Source of the DNA: Wenzhouxiangella sp. AB-CW3
GTDB lineage: Bacteria > Pseudomonadota > Gammaproteobacteria > Xanthomonadales > Wenzhouxiangellaceae
Assembly: GCF_014725735.1 (NCBI RefSeq)
Contig: NZ_CP061368.1
Location: forward strand, 1,627,225-1,691,224
Length of the DNA stretch: 64,000 nt
Direction: 5' to 3'
A program made the translations under genes and the position numbers. Within the stretch, counting starts at the first letter, position 1; each line of letters begins with the position of its first letter. Under the pieces are notes generated by a model, which was not told the DNA's origin, did no database searches, and saw only the letters and a program-made list of their open reading frames with translations. Below, piece after piece: positions 40,260-51,000 of the stretch.

Positions 40260-42695
40260 ATGACCCGCCTGATTGTCGACATCCCCGATATGCATTGCGC
40301 CGGTTGCGTACGCCGGATCGAGTCGGCGCTTGATGGCGTGGAGGGGATCACCGACATCAAGGCCAATCCGGCCAGCCGGCAGGCCCATGTGGACCTGGAC
40401 GGCTCGACCGAAGCCTTTCAACGCCTCGATGACATGCTCAAGAAAGCCGGCTACCCGATCCAGCCGCGCCGCTTCCGGTTCGATATAGGCGGCATGCACT
40501 GCGCCAGCTGCGTGGATCGCATCGAGCAAGCGCTGGGCCGGATCGAAGGCGTGCTGAGCGTCAGCGTCAACCTGGCCTCCAACCAGGCGCTGGTCACGGC
40601 CCTGGGGCAGATCGATGAAGCCCGATTGATCGAAGCGGTCGAGCGAGCCGGCTACGACGCCCGTCCGGCGAGCGATCACGACGACGAAGACGAAGCCGAC
40701 AGGGAACGCCGCGGCGCTTTGAAGCGGATGCTGCTGGCCGCGGCCCTGACGCTGCCCATCTTCATCCTCGACATGGGCTCGCACTTCATCCCCGTTTTTC
40801 ACCACTGGCTGCACGCCAATATCGGCGAGCGGAACCTGTACTACCTGTTCTTCGTGCTGGCCTCCATCGTCCAGTTCGGGCCCGGGCTGCAGTTCTACCG
40901 CCACGGTTTGCCGACACTGCTGCGCGGCGCGCCCGACATGAACTCGCTGGTCATGCTCGGCACCAGCGCGGCCTGGGCTTACTCGGTGGTGGCTACCTTC
41001 CTGCCGGGCATCCTGCCCGAAGGCACGGCGCACGTGTACTTCGAGGCCTCGGCGGTGATCATCACGCTGATTCTGGTCGGGCGTTACCTGGAAGCGCTGG
41101 CACGCGGGCGGACCAACGCCGCCATCCGGCGCCTTCTGGACCTCAAGGCCCACACCGCGCGGGTCGAGCGCGACGGCCAGGAAGAAGAAGTGCCGGTCGA
41201 ATCGCTCAAACGCGGCGATGTGGTCGTTGTACGTCCGGGCGAGAAGATCCCGGTCGATGGCGAGATCATCGACGGCACCTCCGAAATCGATGAATCCATG
41301 CTCACCGGCGAGCCGTTACCAGTGCGACGCGGCGTCGGCGATGCCGTGGTTGGCGGCACGGTCAACCAGGCTGGCAGCATACGTTTCAAAGTCACGCGTA
41401 CCGGTGGCGACACGGTGTTGTCGCAGATCATCTCGCTGGTTGAACAGGCCCAGGCCGACAAGCTGCCCATCCAGGCCCTGGTCGACCGGGTGACGAGGTA
41501 CTTCGTACCGGCGGTCATGGCCGTGGCCTTCGTGACATTGATCGTCTGGCTGCTGTTTGGCGGCGAGGCTGCGCTGTCCATGGCCCTGGTCAATGCCGTG
41601 GCCGTGCTTATCATCGCCTGTCCCTGCGCCATGGGACTGGCCACGCCTACCTCCATCATGGTCGGCACCGGCAAGGGAGCGGAAGCCGGCATCCTGTTCC
41701 GCCGTGGCGATGCCCTGCAGCGGCTTCGTGATGTCGGCGTGGTCGCCTTCGACAAGACCGGCACGCTCACCGAGGGCCAGCCGGAGTTAAAAGACATCGT
41801 GCCGGCCGGGGATTTCGACGAGCAGGGACTGCTCACCCTGGCCGCCGCCGTCGAACATCGCTCCGAACATCCCATTGCTCGCGCCATCGTCGATGCCGCT
41901 AGTCAGCGCGAGGTCGAGTACGGCGAGGCTGAGAACTTCGAGACCTTCACCGGCCGCGGCGTTCAGGCCAGCGTGCAGGGCAGGGCAGTAGCCATCGGCG
42001 GCAAGAGCCTGATGCGGGATCGCTCGGTGGATGTTGCGGCACTTGAAGAGCGCGCCGGCGAACTGGCCGATCGCGGCTGGACCCCCGTATACATCGCCGT
42101 CGAAGGCCAATTGGCCGGCTTGCTGGCGGTCAGCGATGCATTGAAGAGTGAAGCCGCGGATACCGTGACCTGGCTGCATCGCCAGGGTATCGAAGTGGTC
42201 ATGATCACCGGCGACAATGAGCGCGCCGCCAATGCCGTCGCTGCCGAACTGGGTATTGATCAGATACTGGCCGAAGTCAGCCCCGAAGACAAGGATCGTG
42301 CCGTGCAAGACTTGCGCGAGCGGGCAGGGCAGCCGGTCGCCTTCGTCGGCGACGGCATCAACGACGCCCCGGCTCTGGCGCGTGCCGATGTCGGCATTGC
42401 CATCGGCACCGGCACGGATGTGGCCATCGAAAGCGCCGAGGTCGTACTCATGGCCGGCGACCTGGCCAACGTCCCGCGCGCCATAGCGCTGTCACGGGCC
42501 ACGCTGAAAAACATCCGCCAGAACCTGTTCTGGGCCTTCGCCTACAACACCGCGCTCATCCCGGTCGCCGCCGGTATTCTCTACCCTGCCGCCGGCATCC
42601 TGCTCTCCCCCATGCTCGCAGCCGTGGCCATGTCGGCCTCCAGCCTGTTCGTGCTGGGCAATGCGCTGCGGCTCAAGCGCGTCGCGCTGGCCTGA
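40260..42695 (+). CDS. copA: copper-translocating P1B-type ATPase, two HMA domains
   Basis: An 811-residue inner-membrane pump exporting Cu(I). Two N-terminal heavy-metal domains carry CxxC motifs (MHCAGC at residues 11-16; MHCASC near 79-84). Eight membrane helices, the transmembrane CPC metal site in [13 protein letters not shown] (near 454), phosphorylation motif DKTGTLTEG (near 498), SEHPIARAI and the hinge [16 protein letters not shown] are all present. CPC plus HP motif identify the Cu(I) class. No CueR or CopZ gene is adjacent; upstream is only the ACCACAGAG repeat. Confidence 0.95.
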   Translation: MTRLIVDIPDMHCAGCVRRIESALDGVEGITDIKANPASRQAHVDLDGSTEAFQRLDDMLKKAGYPIQPRRFRFDIGGMHCASCVDRIEQALGRIEGVLSVSVNLASNQALVTALGQIDEARLIEAVERAGYDARPASDHDDEDEADRERRGALKRMLLAAALTLPIFILDMGSHFIPVFHHWLHANIGERNLYYLFFVLASIVQFGPGLQFYRHGLPTLLRGAPDMNSLVMLGTSAAWAYSVVATFLPGILPEGTAHVYFEASAVIITLILVGRYLEALARGRTNAAIRRLLDLKAHTARVERDGQEEEVPVESLKRGDVVVVRPGEKIPVDGEIIDGTSEIDESMLTGEPLPVRRGVGDAVVGGTVNQAGSIRFKVTRTGGDTVLSQIISLVEQAQADKLPIQALVDRVTRYFVPAVMAVAFVTLIVWLLFGGEAALSMALVNAVAVLIIACPCAMGLATPTSIMVGTGKGAEAGILFRRGDALQRLRDVGVVAFDKTGTLTEGQPELKDIVPAGDFDEQGLLTLAAAVEHRSEHPIARAIVDAASQREVEYGEAENFETFTGRGVQASVQGRAVAIGGKSLMRDRSVDVAALEERAGELADRGWTPVYIAVEGQLAGLLAVSDALKSEAADTVTWLHRQGIEVVMITGDNERAANAVAAELGIDQILAEVSPEDKDRAVQDLRERAGQPVAFVGDGINDAPALARADVGIAIGTGTDVAIESAEVVLMAGDLANVPRAIALSRATLKNIRQNLFWAFAYNTALIPVAAGILYPAAGILLSPMLAAVAMSASSLFVLGNALRLKRVALA

Positions 42696-42722
42696 CTCAA
42701 TTCAGGTGAAGGCATGCGAAGG

Positions 42723-43454
42723 CTACTCCGTGTCTGCCGGGCAGTGGTCGATCAGCTTTTCCGCGAAAGCGACCATGATGTCCTGCTCGCTGGCCGTCAG
42801 GCCTTCCGGGGCGTCGTCCGGGGTTTCTTCGGGCAGGTTGTGCAGGCCGACGGCCACTTCGATGAGGGCATCGCCGCAGGTAACCATCAGCAATTCTTCG
42901 GGTGACTGGTGCAGAATCGTCAGATCGCCGGGGCCATCGATCTCTTCGTAGTCGTAGGGCTCGCCGAACGGCCCCCTGGGGGCGCGAGCAATGGCCCCGA
43001 TGACATCGTCGCCGGGCTCCATGTCGAGGTCGCGCATCACCTGTTCATCGGACTCGATCTGCTCGCGTGAACGGATGTGGTTCAGGGCCACGGCAAGCAT
43101 CGAGGTGGTGGTCATGGTGACACCGTTCATGTCCTCCTCGTAGCGGCCCAGGCCGATGGTGAAGGAGTAGGGGCCACCGAAATCCTGGTCCGGGTCGAAC
43201 TGGGGCTGGAAAGTGGCGTCATCCGGCCCGAAGCGTTCTGCCATGGCGTGCATGACCTCATGGCTGACCAGGCTTGCGGACTCGTCGGTATGGGCCTCCA
43301 GGCAGGCGCAGTGGTCGGCAAGCGCCGTGAGACTGGCTCCCAGGCTCAACAGGGTGGTGACAGCGACGGTGAGAGAAGCAGAGCGAAGCGTTGCTGAAGC
43401 AGTAGATCCGGAAAGTGGCATGTCGGGTGCGATTTCCTGTATGGATGGATACAC
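42723..43454 (-). CDS. exported acidic protein of unknown function
   Basis: A protein of 232-243 residues. A Ser/Thr-rich N-terminus leads into a hydrophobic stretch (LTVAVTTLLSLGASLTALA) that looks like a signal peptide ending near ALAD. The mature part is strongly acidic, with a single Cys pair (HCACLEAH) at its N-terminus and another pair of Cys near the C-terminus, and no family I recognise. MPLSGSTAS at 43421 is an alternative start. The HEVMHAMAERFG segment superficially resembles a metalloprotease HExxH but lacks it. Its position beside the copper ATPase and its His/Cys start could suggest a metal link; this is speculation. Confidence 0.6.
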   Translation of the reverse strand: MYPSIQEIAPDMPLSGSTASATLRSASLTVAVTTLLSLGASLTALADHCACLEAHTDESASLVSHEVMHAMAERFGPDDATFQPQFDPDQDFGGPYSFTIGLGRYEEDMNGVTMTTTSMLAVALNHIRSREQIESDEQVMRDLDMEPGDDVIGAIARAPRGPFGEPYDYEEIDGPGDLTILHQSPEELLMVTCGDALIEVAVGLHNLPEETPDDAPEGLTASEQDIMVAFAEKLIDHCPADTE

Positions 43455-43461
43455 CTACAGC

Positions 43462-43878
43462 CTACGTGATTGTCGTCGGGATTGTGTCAGGCGATCTGGC
43501 GAGTTGGTGCCTTTGATTCCATTCCATGGCAGCAAGCCAACCGACAAATATCGCCTCACCTGCCAGATGCGCGAGTCCGAATACGCTGGCCTGGTGCCAG
43601 AACGCAGTGGCCAGACCCAGGCAGGTGATGGCCCATGCTGCATTGGCAAAAGCCAGAAGCTTGATGAGAAACAGCGGCCGGCGTGCCAGCCTCACAAGTG
43701 TGAATGAGTAAGTGCCGTAGAGGAGGTTGACCAGGCCGATGAACACCAGGAGCTCTTGCGGGAGCAGGTGCAGGCGACTCAGCCAGCCACTGAGCGCGAC
43801 GACCGCTATCCCTGCGAGTGCAGCGGCGGTGCAGTCCACCCACAACAGCTTCGGAGTACGGCTCATCAAATCCCTCAT
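43462..43878 (-). CDS. small four-helix membrane protein of unknown function
   Basis: A 138-residue protein (or 134 from MSRTPK) with four evenly spaced hydrophobic segments: LLWVDCTAAALAGIAVVAL, LLPQELLVFIGLVNLLYG, PLFLIKLLAFANAAWAITC and SVFGLAHLAGEAIFVGWLAAM. Short basic loops lie between. I do not recognise a named family. It ends seven bases before the exported acidic protein gene starts, on the same strand, so the two probably form a transcript. Confidence 0.65.
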   Translation of the reverse strand: MRDLMSRTPKLLWVDCTAAALAGIAVVALSGWLSRLHLLPQELLVFIGLVNLLYGTYSFTLVRLARRPLFLIKLLAFANAAWAITCLGLATAFWHQASVFGLAHLAGEAIFVGWLAAMEWNQRHQLARSPDTIPTTIT

Positions 43879-43940
43879 TTACTTACCAGCTCACATGGTG
43901 GCCCAATCGGGAAACTCAGTGCAAAGAATTCTTTTGGCAA

Positions 43941-46900
43941 TCAGGCCTTGTCCGATTTCCGGGCATTGGTGTGGGTCTTCCGGTACTCGCTGGGGGTACA
44001 GTTGAAGTGGGATCGGAAGGCGCGTGTAAAAGCGGATTGGCGGCGGAAGCCGACTGCGAAGGCGATTTCGGATATGCTGGAGTCGGTCTGGCGGAGCATT
44101 TCGGCGGCGCGTCTGAGCCGGAAATCGCGGATGAAATCGGCCGGTGTGGCCTGGCGATGCTCGTTGAGCTTGCGGTACATGGTGGCGCGGCTGGTGCCGC
44201 ACAGGGTCGCAAGCTGGTCGACGTCGAGCTCGGGATCGTCGATGTGATCGTGGAGGGCCTGTTCCATGCGTGACATGAAGGTGGACACCCGCGACGCTGG
44301 CGGTGGGGCATCGTCCGGCGATTCGACCCGCGTGACCGGTTGAACCTGTGCGGGTGGCCGGGTTTGTTGCCGGCTCAGAACGCGTTCGATGCGACTCAGT
44401 AGCTGATCGGCAGTGAAGGGTTTTTCCAGGTAGTGGTCGGCGCCGGCTCGAAAGGCGCGTACTTCCATGTCACGGTTTCCGTGCGCGGTAAAGAGAATGG
44501 TGGGGATGTCGGCGGTCTGTTCGTCCTTGCGCAACCTCTGAAGTAGCTCAAGGCCGTTGAGCTGGGGCATGGAGGCATCGATCAGCATGACATCCGGCGG
44601 GTTGCTGCGCGCCATTCTTTCGGCTTCGTGGGCACTGGCGGCCTGGCACACTTCATGGTGTTCGGCGAGTATGTCGGCGACATGGGCGCGGATGCCGGGG
44701 TTGTCATCGACGACCAATATGCTGGTGCCGGCAGGCAGGCTGCGCTCGGGTGATTTGGCGGGCGCCGTGGTCAGGGGGATTTCCAGGGTAAAGCGGGCGC
44801 CGCCGAGGGCGCTGTCGGTAACAGTTATGGTGCCCTCGTGCTGTTCGATGATGCGTCGGCACAGCGCCGGGCCCAGGCCCAGGCCGGGAAGCTCGGAGTC
44901 GCCTCGCATAAAGGGTTCGAAGATATCCGCGCGTTGGTCCTCGGGAATGCCGGGGCCGTTATCGTCGATATGAATGGCGGCATGCGAAGCGTCGGGGAGA
45001 ATGCTGACTGCCAGCTGAACCGTGCCGCCCTTTGCTGCGTACTTGATGGCATTTTCGAGCAGGATTAACAGCGCACGATCGAGCATTGCGCTGTCGGCCC
45101 GTACCCAGTGATCGGGCTCAACGGATTCCATGTGTTCGGCCACATCGATGGAGCGGGCTTCGGCCATGGGGGCAATGACTTCCATGGCACGGACCAGCAG
45201 TGCCGACAGGCGATGAAGCTGAAAGTCCCCCGTTTTTGCATGTTCTACCTGTTCGAGATCCAGAACCTGATCGATCAGCGTCTGCATCTGCTCGGCACTC
45301 TGCCGCATACGTTCGAGCTGTTGCTGGCCAGGCGGTCCGGAGCGGTCGCGTAACGGGCCCAGTACAAGGGTCAGGGGAGTACGCAGTTCGTGGCCGATGG
45401 CGAGAAAGAACTGATGCCGTCGATTGGCAGTGCGACGAATGTCGGCCGATTGAGCCTTGACAGTGGCCAGGGCATGGCTGAGTTCGGCCGTGCGTTCGCC
45501 AACCTGGCGTTCCAATCTGAAGACCTGGGCGCGTTCGCGCCACAGCAGGCCGCACAGCAGGAGCAGGCCCGCCAGGGTGATCAGCAACCAGAAGCCACGT
45601 CGTTCGGACAGGCGAGGGTGGACACCGAATGTCAGTGAAGCCCTCTGCTCGGGCCATTGACCATCGCTATAGCGCGCCTGAACCTGGAGCTGATAAATGC
45701 CCGGCGCCAGTGACTCAAAGGTCAGTTCCTGTTGACTGCCAATAAAGGTCCAGTCGTTCTGATTGCCCAGGCGGTAGCGATAATGCACGGATTCCGCCCC
45801 TCTGAGGGCCGTGGCGTTCAGTCGGACCCTGAGCAGTCGCGCTTCCGGTGGCAGGCTGATCGCCTGGCCTGTGGGATGGCCAATGGGAGTGATCGAGGCA
45901 TTCAGGCGATGCTCCAGCGTGCGGGCCCGGTCGGGGTGAATGACCACGACGCCTTGCTGGTTGGGGAACCAGATACGGCCATCGGTCGTGCGCGTGCCGG
46001 CCTGGTGAAGATTGCCGTTTCCTTCATTGCTGGGCATGCCATCACGGGTATCGAATCGTCGGGTGATCAACTCGCTTTCCCGGCCTTCGAAGAAGTCCAC
46101 CAGGTGTTGAATATCAACCAGATAAATCCCGTTGTTGGTATTGACCCAGAGACGCCCGAATTCATCTTCGATCATGCGGTGGGCACTGTGATGGGGCAGG
46201 CCTTCGTTGACGGAAATACAACGTTCAACTTCGTGGCCGGGATCGACCAGGCACATGCCCCGGTCCTCCAGTCCGACCAGCAGACGCTGATCATTCAGTA
46301 CATGCAGGCTACGGACCGAGTTACTGGCAAGCCCGCGCTGCGTATCGGCAATCACTTTCATCGATCCGGCTGATGAGTGAATGCTGGTCATGAGTACACC
46401 ATGATGCACGGTCCCCAACGCCAGGCGACCGTCATCCATTTCGGCTGCCGAGCGCACGTAGGCGGGCGTGAGCGGCTCGTCGCTCCACTTGCCATCCGGC
46501 GATCGTCTGAACAGTCCCTGGTCGGAGCCCATCCAGATGGCATTGGTGCGGTCGCGCATCAGCATCTTGATGTTGGGTTCCGGTGGCGGTCGACCACCGG
46601 CGCACTCGCCATCGGACTGCAGCCGACATAGGCCATTGCCGCCAACCAGTAGATCGGGACCGTCGGCAATCGCCCCCATGGGGTGAAAGTGAAGCAATCG
46701 GGTCCAGGACTGTTCTTCTGGAACATGGTGGTACAAGGCGGACTGGTTGCCGATCAACAATCCATTGTCATGCTCCGTGACCAGGTAGGTGTTCGGGTCG
46801 CCAAGACAACCTCCCTGAGGACAGGCTGGCTTCATCACCGGTTCGCTGATTCGCTTGAGGCCATCGTGGGTACCCAGCCAGACCTGGCCATAACGGTCAA

Positions 46901-47882
46901 ACTGAAAGTCAAAGATTGCAGGCATGCCCTGGTGCATCAGTTTGCCGTTGCGATAGAGCCGTGTGCCCTTGTTCAGCCAATCTCGCCCCTGTTCATCGGT
47001 CCGACTCAGAACGAAGCGGTGAAAGTCGGGCGGAGCTGATGTCACCGGTTCAACACCTTGAGAGCTGATCTGCATGAGCCGTCCCAGAGGAGGAGGGCCA
47101 CCAATGGTGGCCAGCCAGCCCTCTGGAGACCAGGTCAGGAAACGCTTATCCCACTGCGGAGCCGGAAGCGGGATAGTTTCGACCACTCGGCTGTCCTCCG
47201 GAGCAATGACCTTGAGGCTTGAACGTGTGATCACACCGACCTGACCTCGAGGACAGGTGGCCAGCGCCAGTACGGCATCTTCCAGTGCATCGAAAACGAT
47301 GCGGGTACGGTTCTCGCCAGGTTTGAATTCGAGTACTGCTGGTGCATCAGAGCTGAGAAACAAACGTTCACCATTCGGGTCCGGATAGATGAGTTCCAGT
47401 CCGTCGAAAGCGGCGACGGCGCTGGCTCCGGAGTCGGGCTCCCACCGCATCAATTGCTCACCTTCCGCATACCAGAGACCGTCGTTGTCAGTATGCAGAT
47501 TCTCGAGGGTGACCTGGCCGATTCGGATGTAACCCTGGTCGCTGAACTGTCCGAACTCGCCATTCTCGAGTGCAACAATCAGCTTGCCCGCCGCAATTTC
47601 CGCTCTGCGAATGCGGTTGCCGGGCATTGCCGGGGTTGAATCGGCGTTGAAATGGGTGAATTCGGATCCATCGAACCGTGCCAGCCCATCATGAGTGGCG
47701 ATCCACAGCTGCCCGTCGGGGTCGATGGCCAGGGAGTAAATGGTGTCGACGGGCAAGCCGTCGGCCGCCGTCCAGTGTCCGGATACGATGTGACTGGGGG
47801 CTGATGTCGGCTCGGCTGGGGCGGGGCCAGACAATATCAGACCGAGCAGGGTCAGGCAGCCGATGTAGGCAGCGCACTTCAT
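43941..47882 (-). CDS. hybrid one-protein two-component system (propeller sensor, kinase, receiver, AraC output)
   Basis: A 1313-residue sensor-regulator. From the N-terminus: signal peptide; periplasmic two-component propeller repeats (motifs such as DGLARFDG, GQLWIATHDGL and RLWVNTNNGIYLVD) to about 680; Y_Y_Y domain (about 684-750, VHYRYRLGNQNDW); one membrane helix (about 762-780); HisKA with phospho-His in IGHELRTPLTLVLGPL (near 830); HATPase with ENAIKYAAKGG and DNGPGIPEDQ; receiver with phospho-Asp in LIDASMPQLNG (near 1100); and an AraC helix-turn-helix pair (1204-1305). The start at 47882 is the one with a signal peptide. It is divergent from the giant DUF11 protein gene, its most likely target. 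Confidence 0.93.
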   Translation of the reverse strand: MKCAAYIGCLTLLGLILSGPAPAEPTSAPSHIVSGHWTAADGLPVDTIYSLAIDPDGQLWIATHDGLARFDGSEFTHFNADSTPAMPGNRIRRAEIAAGKLIVALENGEFGQFSDQGYIRIGQVTLENLHTDNDGLWYAEGEQLMRWEPDSGASAVAAFDGLELIYPDPNGERLFLSSDAPAVLEFKPGENRTRIVFDALEDAVLALATCPRGQVGVITRSSLKVIAPEDSRVVETIPLPAPQWDKRFLTWSPEGWLATIGGPPPLGRLMQISSQGVEPVTSAPPDFHRFVLSRTDEQGRDWLNKGTRLYRNGKLMHQGMPAIFDFQFDRYGQVWLGTHDGLKRISEPVMKPACPQGGCLGDPNTYLVTEHDNGLLIGNQSALYHHVPEEQSWTRLLHFHPMGAIADGPDLLVGGNGLCRLQSDGECAGGRPPPEPNIKMLMRDRTNAIWMGSDQGLFRRSPDGKWSDEPLTPAYVRSAAEMDDGRLALGTVHHGVLMTSIHSSAGSMKVIADTQRGLASNSVRSLHVLNDQRLLVGLEDRGMCLVDPGHEVERCISVNEGLPHHSAHRMIEDEFGRLWVNTNNGIYLVDIQHLVDFFEGRESELITRRFDTRDGMPSNEGNGNLHQAGTRTTDGRIWFPNQQGVVVIHPDRARTLEHRLNASITPIGHPTGQAISLPPEARLLRVRLNATALRGAESVHYRYRLGNQNDWTFIGSQQELTFESLAPGIYQLQVQARYSDGQWPEQRASLTFGVHPRLSERRGFWLLITLAGLLLLCGLLWRERAQVFRLERQVGERTAELSHALATVKAQSADIRRTANRRHQFFLAIGHELRTPLTLVLGPLRDRSGPPGQQQLERMRQSAEQMQTLIDQVLDLEQVEHAKTGDFQLHRLSALLVRAMEVIAPMAEARSIDVAEHMESVEPDHWVRADSAMLDRALLILLENAIKYAAKGGTVQLAVSILPDASHAAIHIDDNGPGIPEDQRADIFEPFMRGDSELPGLGLGPALCRRIIEQHEGTITVTDSALGGARFTLEIPLTTAPAKSPERSLPAGTSILVVDDNPGIRAHVADILAEHHEVCQAASAHEAERMARSNPPDVMLIDASMPQLNGLELLQRLRKDEQTADIPTILFTAHGNRDMEVRAFRAGADHYLEKPFTADQLLSRIERVLSRQQTRPPAQVQPVTRVESPDDAPPPASRVSTFMSRMEQALHDHIDDPELDVDQLATLCGTSRATMYRKLNEHRQATPADFIRDFRLRRAAEMLRQTDSSISEIAFAVGFRRQSAFTRAFRSHFNCTPSEYRKTHTNARKSDKA

Positions 47883-48088
47883 GATACGGAAATGAGTCAC
47901 GTGCGGTGTTGGAGCCTGATGGAATTGGTGCCATTTGCATTCTAGCACCGCATTTGAGATACGAGGGAAAGCGCTTGAGAAGCCAGGGTAAATGAAATGC
48001 CTTATGATGGCCGAGCTTGAACTGAGGGGGCGGCCGCTGCGGTTGGTGCGGGGTTGCTTCCGCACCCATTCACTGATCGAGGATACTC

Positions 48089-51000
48089 ATGAATTTCAGA
48101 AGCAGCGGAATACGAGGCAGCCGCGTCGAGGCGACGGGCGCTGCTGGGGCGACTGGCAGCAGGCAAAGCTGGCGACTGGCGCGGCGGCGCGGTCTGGGCT
48201 GGTTGGTTGTTCTTTCTCTCATGCCCGGCCTTGCGCTGGCTCAGAATGTCGACCTGGTGCTTAATCATGATGTCATCGGCCCCACCACGATTAATGCCAG
48301 CGAGACTGCCACCTTCGAGGTCACCATTGACAACACCAACCCTTCTCACACCGGTGATGCCAGCGATGTGGTGCTGACCTACGAGATTTCCGCGACCGAT
48401 ACACTGGTTTCCGCCACTCCCAGCCAGGGCAGTTGCGGGGCTCCGGATGGCAGCAATATCTTTACCTGTTCGCTGGGGACGATCGAGTGGTCGTCCGATG
48501 GCACGACCAATGTGACGGTGGATGTCGTGGTACGTGGAACCGGAACTGGCGTCATCCCTCCCTATACCATGACCACCGATGCCGAGGTCACAACCTCGAG
48601 TAACGATGTCGATCTGACCAATAACCAGCAGGAGCGCAACGTCACGGTGCTGGCGGGCACTGACCTGGGGGTCGTGCTCGACAGCTCGCCGCTGGTGGTG
48701 GCTTCCGGCGGCATCTGGAGCCACACCATTACGCTGGAGAACTTCGGCCCCATCGAGGCCACCACCATTGTTGTGCACTTCGACTTGCAGATTGGCGATG
48801 TGGTACTGGTTGGCAGTTTGCCCAGTGGCTGTTCGGCCGGTGGGCCCGGAGTGGTTTGCGAGCTGGCTTCCCTGGCGCTTGGCGACCAGCATGTCTTTGG
48901 GCCGATCGAAACCCAGGTGGCCGCGATAGGGGGCAGTAACCTGCAGGCCGAAGCTTTTATCCAGAGTCTGGACCAGGTTGACGGCAATGCGGCTAACGAC
49001 TTTTCGATTCAGCAGGTGGATGTCACCGCCGGCAGTGACCTGTCGGTTAGCCTGAGTCACACCGGTGGTACCATTCTGGAAAACCAGCCTTTTGAGCTGA
49101 TCGCCGATACGTTCTATACCGGTGAGGTGCCGGATGCCCCTGAACTGCAGATCACCCTGGATCCGGGCCTGACCTTCCAGAGCACCGACCCGTTCAGCCA
49201 GAACGGTTGGGGTTGCACTATTTCCGGCCAGGTGGTCAGTTGTACCTACCCCGACATCAGCGGCCTTGCCGTAGGTGCCAACCAGGTGCTGGGCCAACTG
49301 ACCGTGGGCGTGGTGGGTGCCAACGCGGGCACCTACTCCGGTAACGTGGCCGAGATCAGCTCCGATACCACCGCCAAGCCGGACCCCGACCTGTCCAATA
49401 ACACCGACTCGACCAGTGTCAGTATTGAGGAAGCGCAGTTGGATTTGCGCATTCGCAAGGACGGGCCGCAACATCACCTGCGCACCATTGGTGACGATTA
49501 CGACTTCAGCTATGAGGTGCGCATTCGCAACCACGGCAATATCGATTTCTGGGGTGAGCTGGTCTGGACCGACACGGTACCGGAGGGTCTTGCCGTGACC
49601 AGCATTGATGCGCCAGGCGGTTGGGACTGCAGCGCTCCTTACCCGGTCAGCGGACCGGACGACATTGAGTGTTCGCGCACGTTTACCGATCCGGACACTG
49701 ATGCATTCGGGACGGGCTCCAATATTTTCTTTACCGTCAATGCCTATGCCAATGGCGATGAGGTGGGCGATGTGGTCAACGAGGGTTGTCTGACCACGGT
49801 CGACCATGATCTGGGCTTCCTGGTCAACGAAGGTATCCAGAATTGCAATACGGCAACCATCGATGCGCAGGAGCTGTCCGACAGTGCCGATCTGCGGGTC
49901 ATCAAGACCGCCGACCCGGACCCGGTCACGGCCGGCAACGCCCTGACTTATACGCTGGAGATCGTCAACGATGGCCCGGCTACCGCTTTCGATGTCACGC
50001 TGACCGATACCCTGGGCAACCTGTTCACCGGTTCGGGCGGCAACAGTTTCCAGGGTGTGGTGATCGCCGACAATGCCGCCAGCGGCGGTGATTGTGGCAC
50101 CAGCGGCAACCCGGGCAACCCCTCCAGTCGCACACTCATTTGCGAGTTTACCGAGGTGCCGGAATGTACGCCGGGCGATAACTGTCCGACGATTGAGGTC
50201 ACCATTCTGCCGCATGGCGCGCCAAACAGCGGGGTGGTGTTCACCCGGCCCAACTCGGCTTCGGCATTCTCGTCGGTCACCGCCGACCCCGACTACACCA
50301 ACAACGAGGGCAGCGTTGACGTTCAGGTCGAGGCTGAAACCGATCTTGAGCTGGAAAAGACCGTCACCACCTGGACTGGAGATCTGGGTACATCGCTCAA
50401 CTACCGGATTGTAGTACGCAATATCGGAGCCTCCGGCGCCAGCAGCCTGGAACTGACCGATACCCTGCCACATGATGTGACCTACCTGGGTGTCAACCCT
50501 GGCGGCAGTGCGAGCTGCCCCACACAGCCGACAGCTGACAGCACCACGGGTCCCGGAAACGATCAAGTGATCTGTACACGTACCAGCCTCGCACGGGGCG
50601 CGACTTGGACAATCGACATCCAGACCCGGCCCAATCATGGCATTCCTGCTGGAACAACCCTGGTCAACACCGCGTCGGTCACCACCGATACCGACGAAAC
50701 CGATCTGGGCAACAATGACGATACCGCCGATGCAGAGGTTGGGGAAGCCGTGGTCGATCTGGCCACGGTCAAGACTGATATCCCGGATCCGGTGTTTGTC
50801 GGCGATACTGTTACCTACACGGTGCGTGTGACCAATAACGGCCCTTCGGTGGCCGAAGATGCCACCATTTACGACTTCCTGCCTTCGGAGGGCTTCCGTT
50901 TCATTGATGGCTCGGTGACTTTCTATGATGTAGATGGTGGTGACCTGAACCCCATTGATCCCTCGGATCTCGCGGGGCTTGGCATCGAGTGCACCAAGCT

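Noticed and set aside
43200-43300. HExxH metalloprotease motif in the exported acidic protein
   Set aside because: The sequence reads HEVMHAM, with HEVMH fitting the spacing, but no downstream Glu/His ligand or protease fold is evident; not enough to call a peptidase.
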